From: Gammaproteobacteria bacterium
GTDB lineage: Bacteria > Pseudomonadota > Gammaproteobacteria > Thiohalospirales > Thiohalospiraceae
Assembly: GCA_015491735.1 (NCBI GenBank)
Contig: WFVH01000030.1
Location: forward strand, 1 to 49,404
DNA: 49,404 nt
Reading direction: 5' to 3'
Under the pieces are notes generated by a model, which saw only the letters and a list, made by a program, of their open reading frames with translations, ran no database searches and was not told where the DNA came from. The position numbers were made by a program, and so were the translations under genes. Within the stretch, counting starts at the first letter, position 1, and the number at the start of each line of letters is the position of its first letter. Of the stretch, positions 45,563 through 49,404 are shown piece after piece.

Positions 45563-47305
45563 ATGTCCAAAGTTTTATATGCCTGTAGCCGAAATCATAA
45601 TTTCACCAAAACCACCGAGAACAAGTTGCTTGAGATTTGCAATGAGCTTGTACCCGATAACGTGAGGAGATGCCCCGAACATGGAGTAAGAGTGAACGGC
45701 CGCCTGGCTTATGCCCTGTGTATGAACAACTGCGCACTCCAGGAATCCGGCATGAGCCTGTTATTGGGGTTTCTTTATGCAAAACCCGGGGAGGACTGGA
45801 CGAAACCAGGGCACAACCATCCAGACGGAAATTATGCACTGTTCAGAAACAGCGATGATGAAGTAGAAATCCTGAGTGATGCCGTTGGATCAAGGACAAT
45901 CTGGTACTATCATGATAACGAGCTATTTGTTGCGTCAACATCGCAACGTGCAATCATACTGTTTTTGGGGACATTTTTTTTTGATGCAAGAGTAATCCCC
46001 TGGGTACTGTCTACCGGCTCATTGGGGCCACAGTTTTCCTGGGACAAACGGCTGCAGAGACTGCAGCCTGACTCCTCTGTGTTGCTCAACAAAAAAACAT
46101 GGGATCTATCCGTGAATCAGAATCCTGTCGTTTTTTCCGAAGCAAAACGCCCACGGGAAGAGCACAAAAGGCTATTGAGTAATGCAATAAGGCAAACAGT
46201 CAACTTTCTTGAGCCCATTGACTTTGCTCATTGGGTGCTACCACTTTCTGGTGGATACGATAGCAGGGCAATATTGTGCTTTCTCAAGGAGCAACTTGGC
46301 ATCCCCAAAGACTTCAAGACAGTAACATGGGGATTGGAATCATCAGCACATAAAGATGGAAATGATGCAAAAGTTGCCAGGGAAACAGCTCGCTCTGTCG
46401 GAGTACAACACAGTTACTACCATACCGATATATCTTCCGAACCCATAGAAGAGATTATTGACAGGTACCTTCTTTGCAGCGAAGGTCGCATAGATCACCT
46501 TGCAGGATACATGGATGGAATGGAAATCTGGAGAAAATTTCATGATAGCAATATAGCCGGAGTGATTAGAGGTGACGAAGGATTTGGATGGACCCGGGTG
46601 TCGTCAGAACTGGATGTCAGGCTATCTGTTGGGTGCCCATTATGTACTGACTATGAGAACATAAAGAACATCATTGGGGACTTTGATTTGCCATCGCAAC
46701 AACTGCCACCGGAGTTTATAAAAAAAGAAGAAGAAAGCCTTGGTGCATGGCGTGACCGGCTTTACCATGCATACCGAATACCAACCATACTTTCTGCTTT
46801 GTCAGATATTAAGCTTTCATATGTAGAACAGATTAACCCTTTGCTTTCCAAGAAAATACTAACTGTCGCAAGAAGCCTCCCGGATAACCTAAGAACAGAC
46901 AAAACGCTTTTTAAAGAAATAGTTGGCGCAATCGGGCCGAATGTTCCCTTCGCCAATAAAGGCGCAAATGCAAATCCAAAACAGATACTCGGAAGCAAAG
47001 CGCTTGTTGAACTCCTTAAAAGCGAGATTGGCAGCAATTATGCAAACAGTCTCTTTGGGGAGATGTTTGCAAAGTATATTTTTGACGGAATCAAGGAAAG
47101 CCAGCCGAAAGCGAAAACTCGACGACAAAAATTCAAGGAAGGCATCCGCTTGATTCTGCCACAATTCATAAAGGACTTTATTCGCAGTAAAACATTACGT
47201 CCAAGAATCGATAGTAATGTTTTGGCATTTCGTGTTTTTATCATCATCAAAATGCACAAAACTCTTGAGGCAGACGCCGCAAAATCAACCCGTAACACAT
47301 CGTAA
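45563..47305 (+). CDS. asparagine-synthetase-like protein without glutaminase cysteine
   Basis: This 580-residue protein starts at ATG 45563 with AAGGGAG about nine bases upstream. The C-terminal half has the PP-loop SGGYDSR (229-235) of asparagine synthetase-type adenylating enzymes, then TWGLESSAHKDGNDAKVA and GDEGFGWTR. The N-terminal half keeps the class II amidotransferase outline (HPDGNYALFRN, ILSDAVGSRTIWYY), but residue 2 is Ser, not the nucleophilic Cys, so glutamine use is unlikely. Such variants include beta-lactam synthetases and lasso-peptide cyclases as well as polysaccharide-modifying enzymes. The gene is visibly AT-richer than its neighbours, suggesting transfer, and a MITE provides its stop codon. 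Confidence 0.75.
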   Translation: MSKVLYACSRNHNFTKTTENKLLEICNELVPDNVRRCPEHGVRVNGRLAYALCMNNCALQESGMSLLLGFLYAKPGEDWTKPGHNHPDGNYALFRNSDDEVEILSDAVGSRTIWYYHDNELFVASTSQRAIILFLGTFFFDARVIPWVLSTGSLGPQFSWDKRLQRLQPDSSVLLNKKTWDLSVNQNPVVFSEAKRPREEHKRLLSNAIRQTVNFLEPIDFAHWVLPLSGGYDSRAILCFLKEQLGIPKDFKTVTWGLESSAHKDGNDAKVARETARSVGVQHSYYHTDISSEPIEEIIDRYLLCSEGRIDHLAGYMDGMEIWRKFHDSNIAGVIRGDEGFGWTRVSSELDVRLSVGCPLCTDYENIKNIIGDFDLPSQQLPPEFIKKEEESLGAWRDRLYHAYRIPTILSALSDIKLSYVEQINPLLSKKILTVARSLPDNLRTDKTLFKEIVGAIGPNVPFANKGANANPKQILGSKALVELLKSEIGSNYANSLFGEMFAKYIFDGIKESQPKAKTRRQKFKEGIRLILPQFIKDFIRSKTLRPRIDSNVLAFRVFIIIKMHKTLEADAAKSTRNTS

Positions 47306-47453
47306 CTATTCAGCATAGTATAAAACAAGCCGGTAACTGTTCAGATTGCCCCTGAAATTCGTCAGTTCAAGGCGAAAAATGGGAGTTTGCGCGTGTAAAT
47401 GACCATTTTTCAACGCAGAAATGGCGGATTTCAGGGGTGAGCTGAATAGTTAC
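47302..47453 (+). repeat. MITE copy 7 (subfamily A), 8-bp target duplication, supplies a stop codon
   Basis: Full 152 bp with exact ends and identical flanking octamers AACACATC (47294-47301 and 47454-47461). Insertion cut the asparagine-synthetase-like gene: its TAA (47303-47305) is bases 2-4 of the element. Removing the element and one octamer restores a frame that continues ACA TCC AGC ATC AGG and stops at a TAA near 47492, seven residues longer. Confidence 0.95.
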
Positions 47454-47555
47454 AACACATCCAGCATCAGGAAGTCCGTTATTTAAGGTTCGTCACGCAA
47501 CTATGTGCATCGTTTCCGACAGAGGCAGGTCAGCCATGCAGTAACATGTAGTAGT

Positions 47556-47570
47556 TCAGACCTGGTCTGA
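47556..47570. repeat. 15-bp palindrome
   Basis: TCAGACC and GGTCTGA flank a single T as a perfect inverted repeat in the gap 3' of the small peptide gene and of the asparagine-synthetase-like gene. It could be an operator or the core of a weak terminator; no T-run follows. Confidence 0.3.
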
Positions 47571-47573
47571 CAG

Positions 47574-47741
47574 TTACCGCCCTGAAATAGATGTTATCTC
47601 AAAACCGGCTGAGACAGTAACAGGTTGACACACAGGGCTACTTGCCTCCTCCTGGCCAGAAGCCACTTCGGACGGCTGCCCGCCGTTCACTCCCGATGAG
47701 GTGGCTGGAGTGCTGATTTGCAATTGCATCGGTGAACCCAT
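47574..47741 (-). CDS. small Ser/Gly/Gln-rich peptide, unknown
   Basis: This frame of 55 residues starts at ATG 47741 with AGGAG six bases upstream, a strong ribosome site. It reads MGSPMQLQISTPATSS then a Gly/Gln/Glu-rich centre (NGGQPSEVASGQEEA) and a C-terminal half with one Cys. No helix or membrane segment is apparent and I do not recognise it. It starts 54 bases after the tolC stop on the same strand, so it is probably in the tolC transcript. It faces the asparagine-synthetase-like gene. A secreted or modified peptide is possible but purely speculative. Confidence 0.45.
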   Translation of the reverse strand: MGSPMQLQISTPATSSGVNGGQPSEVASGQEEASSPVCQPVTVSAGFEITSISGR

Positions 47742-47794
47742 CTTCTGCTCCTGTCTGTTCACAAACAACGGAGCAAATCATATGCCACTGCGCA

Positions 47795-49099
47795 TCACTG
47801 CAGCCAGCGGTTCACCTGCTGCAGGTCCTCGACCCCCAGCGTGCCAGCGGCCTGCTTCAGGCGCAACGTGGCCAGCAGATAGTCATAGCGAGCTGCGGCA
47901 TGGTCACGGCGGGCGCGAAACAGCTCCTGCTGAACATTCAAAACATCAACGATGGTACGCGTTCCCACCTCAAAACCCGCCTCAATAGCCTCCAGCGCTG
48001 TCCGGTTGGAGGCGAGCGCCTGCTCCAGCGCTTTCACCTGACTGATTCCAGCGATGACGCTCCGATAGGCATCACGGGCTGCCCGCAGCACACGCCGCTG
48101 CTGCTTCTCCAGATCATCACTGGCCTGCCGGTACTGAAACCGGGCCTGCCGGGTGCGGGAGCTGACCCCACCCCCCTGATAGATGGGAAGATTCAGCTGC
48201 AGGCTGAGGCTGGTGAGATCACCAGTAACAACATAGGGGATTGCGCCGGCCTCACTGTGCTGATAGCTGCCAACCAGGCTGAGTGACGGATAGTGTCCGG
48301 CAGAACGGCGCTTGATCTCCTGCTGCGCCACTTTGGCTGCGTGGCGGGCGACCTGCAGCTGCAGATTGTTTTCCCGTGCTGCCTGGACCCAGGCTTCAAT
48401 ATCATTCGGCTGCGGAGAGAGTAGTGGAATCTCCCGCGAAAGGGGATTCAGTTCACCGCTCTCGGCACCGGTAAGTTCATGCAGGGCTTCAACGGCACTG
48501 TCCAGCCTGTTGCGGGCGGTTATCTCCCGGGAAGCGGCACTGTCATGACGGGCCTGTGCCTCCTGAACGTCGGTAATTGCAATCAGCCCGGCATCAAAAC
48601 GCTGTTGCGCCTGTTCAAGCTGGCGCCCGATGGCAGCCCTTTCGGCCTTGTTGAATTCCAGGTTATCGATTGCCGCCAGAATATCAAAGTAGCGTTGCGC
48701 GACATCGAGAATGATATTTTGCTGGACCACACCGTAGGCCGCTTCTGCCTGCGCCACCCGTTCCCCCGCCAGGTCAAGCTGTACCTGGTTGGCACGATTG
48801 TAAAGGGTTTGACTGAGACTTAAACCGTAGCTGTGAGTGCTGTAGTCGTTGGTCTCGCCCGATTTCAAAGCCCATCGATCGGCACCGGCTTTAATACTGG
48901 CGTCAAGACGCGGCAGCCAAAGCGCCCGGCTCTGCGGCAACAGCTCCCGGTTGGCCAGCCGTTCAGCATCCGCTGCCTTCAGGGCAGGCGCATTTTCCAG
49001 CGCCTGTTGATAACTCTCCATCAGATCTACTGCCGGAGTTGCCTGAAAAAACAGTAGCAGAGTCAAACCAATGCCTGATCGCAACAAGTTTTTGTTCAT
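47795..49099 (-). CDS. tolC: TolC-type outer-membrane channel
   Basis: This 434-residue protein has a signal peptide (1-23, ending FQATPAVD) and classical TolC repeats: LMESYQQALENAPALKAADA, LPRLDASIKAGADRW, QTLYNRANQVQLDLAGERVA and AQRYFDILAAIDNLEFNKAE. The C-terminal repeat has GFEVGTRTIVDVLNVQQELF and RRDHAAARYDYLLATLRLKQ. It is far closer to E. coli TolC than the other factor at 21599-23014 and is the likely partner for type I secretion and several pumps. Its 3' neighbour is a small peptide gene. Confidence 0.94.
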   Translation of the reverse strand: MNKNLLRSGIGLTLLLFFQATPAVDLMESYQQALENAPALKAADAERLANRELLPQSRALWLPRLDASIKAGADRWALKSGETNDYSTHSYGLSLSQTLYNRANQVQLDLAGERVAQAEAAYGVVQQNIILDVAQRYFDILAAIDNLEFNKAERAAIGRQLEQAQQRFDAGLIAITDVQEAQARHDSAASREITARNRLDSAVEALHELTGAESGELNPLSREIPLLSPQPNDIEAWVQAARENNLQLQVARHAAKVAQQEIKRRSAGHYPSLSLVGSYQHSEAGAIPYVVTGDLTSLSLQLNLPIYQGGGVSSRTRQARFQYRQASDDLEKQQRRVLRAARDAYRSVIAGISQVKALEQALASNRTALEAIEAGFEVGTRTIVDVLNVQQELFRARRDHAAARYDYLLATLRLKQAAGTLGVEDLQQVNRWLQ

Positions 49100-49145
49100 G
49101 ATTAAGTTCTCAACCCGATAGATAGCGCAGCGCCATCACCAAAAA

Positions 49146-49404
49146 CTACTCGGTGTCCTGCTTGCCATAGAAATGCTCCTGCAGCGGTTTGCGGAAACTA
49201 CGGTGACACTCGAAGCAGCTGCGCTGCAGTGCCGCGAAGGTGGAGATGACGGTCGGGGCATCCCGATGCGCCGCGGCCTCCGCCAAACGCCGCGCGATGT
49301 CGTGCGTCTTGGTATCGTGCCCCTTGAATCGGGCCATATCCTTGCCGAACAAGGCCATGATTTTCGCCCGTTCACTCATTGGAGGACGCGGATGATCAGC
49401 GATC
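49146..49404 (-). CDS. class II cytochrome c (c'/c556-like), 5' end outside the window
   Basis: The last 77 or more residues of a four-helix-bundle cytochrome are visible, ending with the haem site CFECHRSFRKPLQEHFYG near the C-terminus, as in cytochrome c'. The frame stays open upstream of the ATG at 49379 to the window end (…HPRPPMSERAKIMALFGKD), and TCCTCC rather than a ribosome site lies before that ATG. This suggests the true start lies beyond 49404. The preceding helix (THDIARRLAEAAAHRDAPTV) fits the family. It lies 46 bases upstream of tolC on the same strand. Confidence 0.8.
   Translation of the reverse strand, partial: IADHPRPPMSERAKIMALFGKDMARFKGHDTKTHDIARRLAEAAAHRDAPTVISTFAALQRSCFECHRSFRKPLQEHFYGKQDTE

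Noticed and set aside
45303-47453. Two MITEs in the same orientation flanking the asparagine-synthetase-like gene, suggesting a composite transposon
   Set aside because: Each element has its own different 8-bp duplication (TGAAACGG and AACACATC), so they inserted separately; the outer flanks do not match.

Overview
The window looks like chromosome of a gammaproteobacterium, probably a marine or sulfur-oxidising lineage near Chromatiales. This rests on gene content and order: cysS facing ppiB-lpxH, an sdhCDAB operon beside ygfZ, nrdR-thiL-pgpA, folD, several c-type cytochromes, a TolC protein and RND efflux. No rRNA, tRNA, CRISPR array, phage or complete IS was seen. The lineage below class level is inference.

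Layout. 1-4000: a GFA-family enzyme with a coupled small membrane protein, then a TetR regulator and MMPL exporter behind a promoter with two operators. 4003-5470: a decayed group IIC intron just after the terminator of a beta-helix lipoprotein gene (5552-7342), fused by deletion to a truncated membrane-protein gene. 7615-11008: two overlapping membrane-associated GTPases. 11096-13085: cytochrome c, a lipoprotein and a DUF4126 membrane protein. 13162-14607: metZ with promoter, SAM-II-type riboswitch and terminator. 14947-18489: pgl, a histone-H1-like protein and YihY. 18489-23014: an RND pump with an outer-membrane factor but no adaptor. 23233-30138: folD, cysS, gltX, a DUF4412 protein, two cyclophilins and lpxH. 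30345-34187: an octaheme lipoprotein, a PQQ-type beta-propeller and an unusual signal peptidase I. 34230-37404: glyA-nrdR-thiL-pgpA. 37535-40194: gph, rmuC and a DUF937-like protein. 40537-45233: sdhCDAB and ygfZ. 45563-49404: an asparagine-synthetase-like gene, a small peptide gene, tolC and a partial class II cytochrome c.

The main discovery is a family of 152-bp non-autonomous mobile elements (MITEs). Six copies lie wholly in the window and a seventh is cut only by its left edge. They have 12-bp terminal inverted repeats, and every complete copy is flanked by a perfect 8-bp target duplication. Three insertions fall on the stop codon of a neighbouring gene, and one supplies that codon. At least three decayed relatives and a second, unrelated inverted-repeat family are also present.

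The second is a complete regulatory leader for metZ: a sigma70-like promoter, an aptamer matching the SAM-II (SAM-alpha) pattern, and overlapping antiterminator and terminator hairpins. This fits S-adenosylmethionine repression of methionine synthesis.
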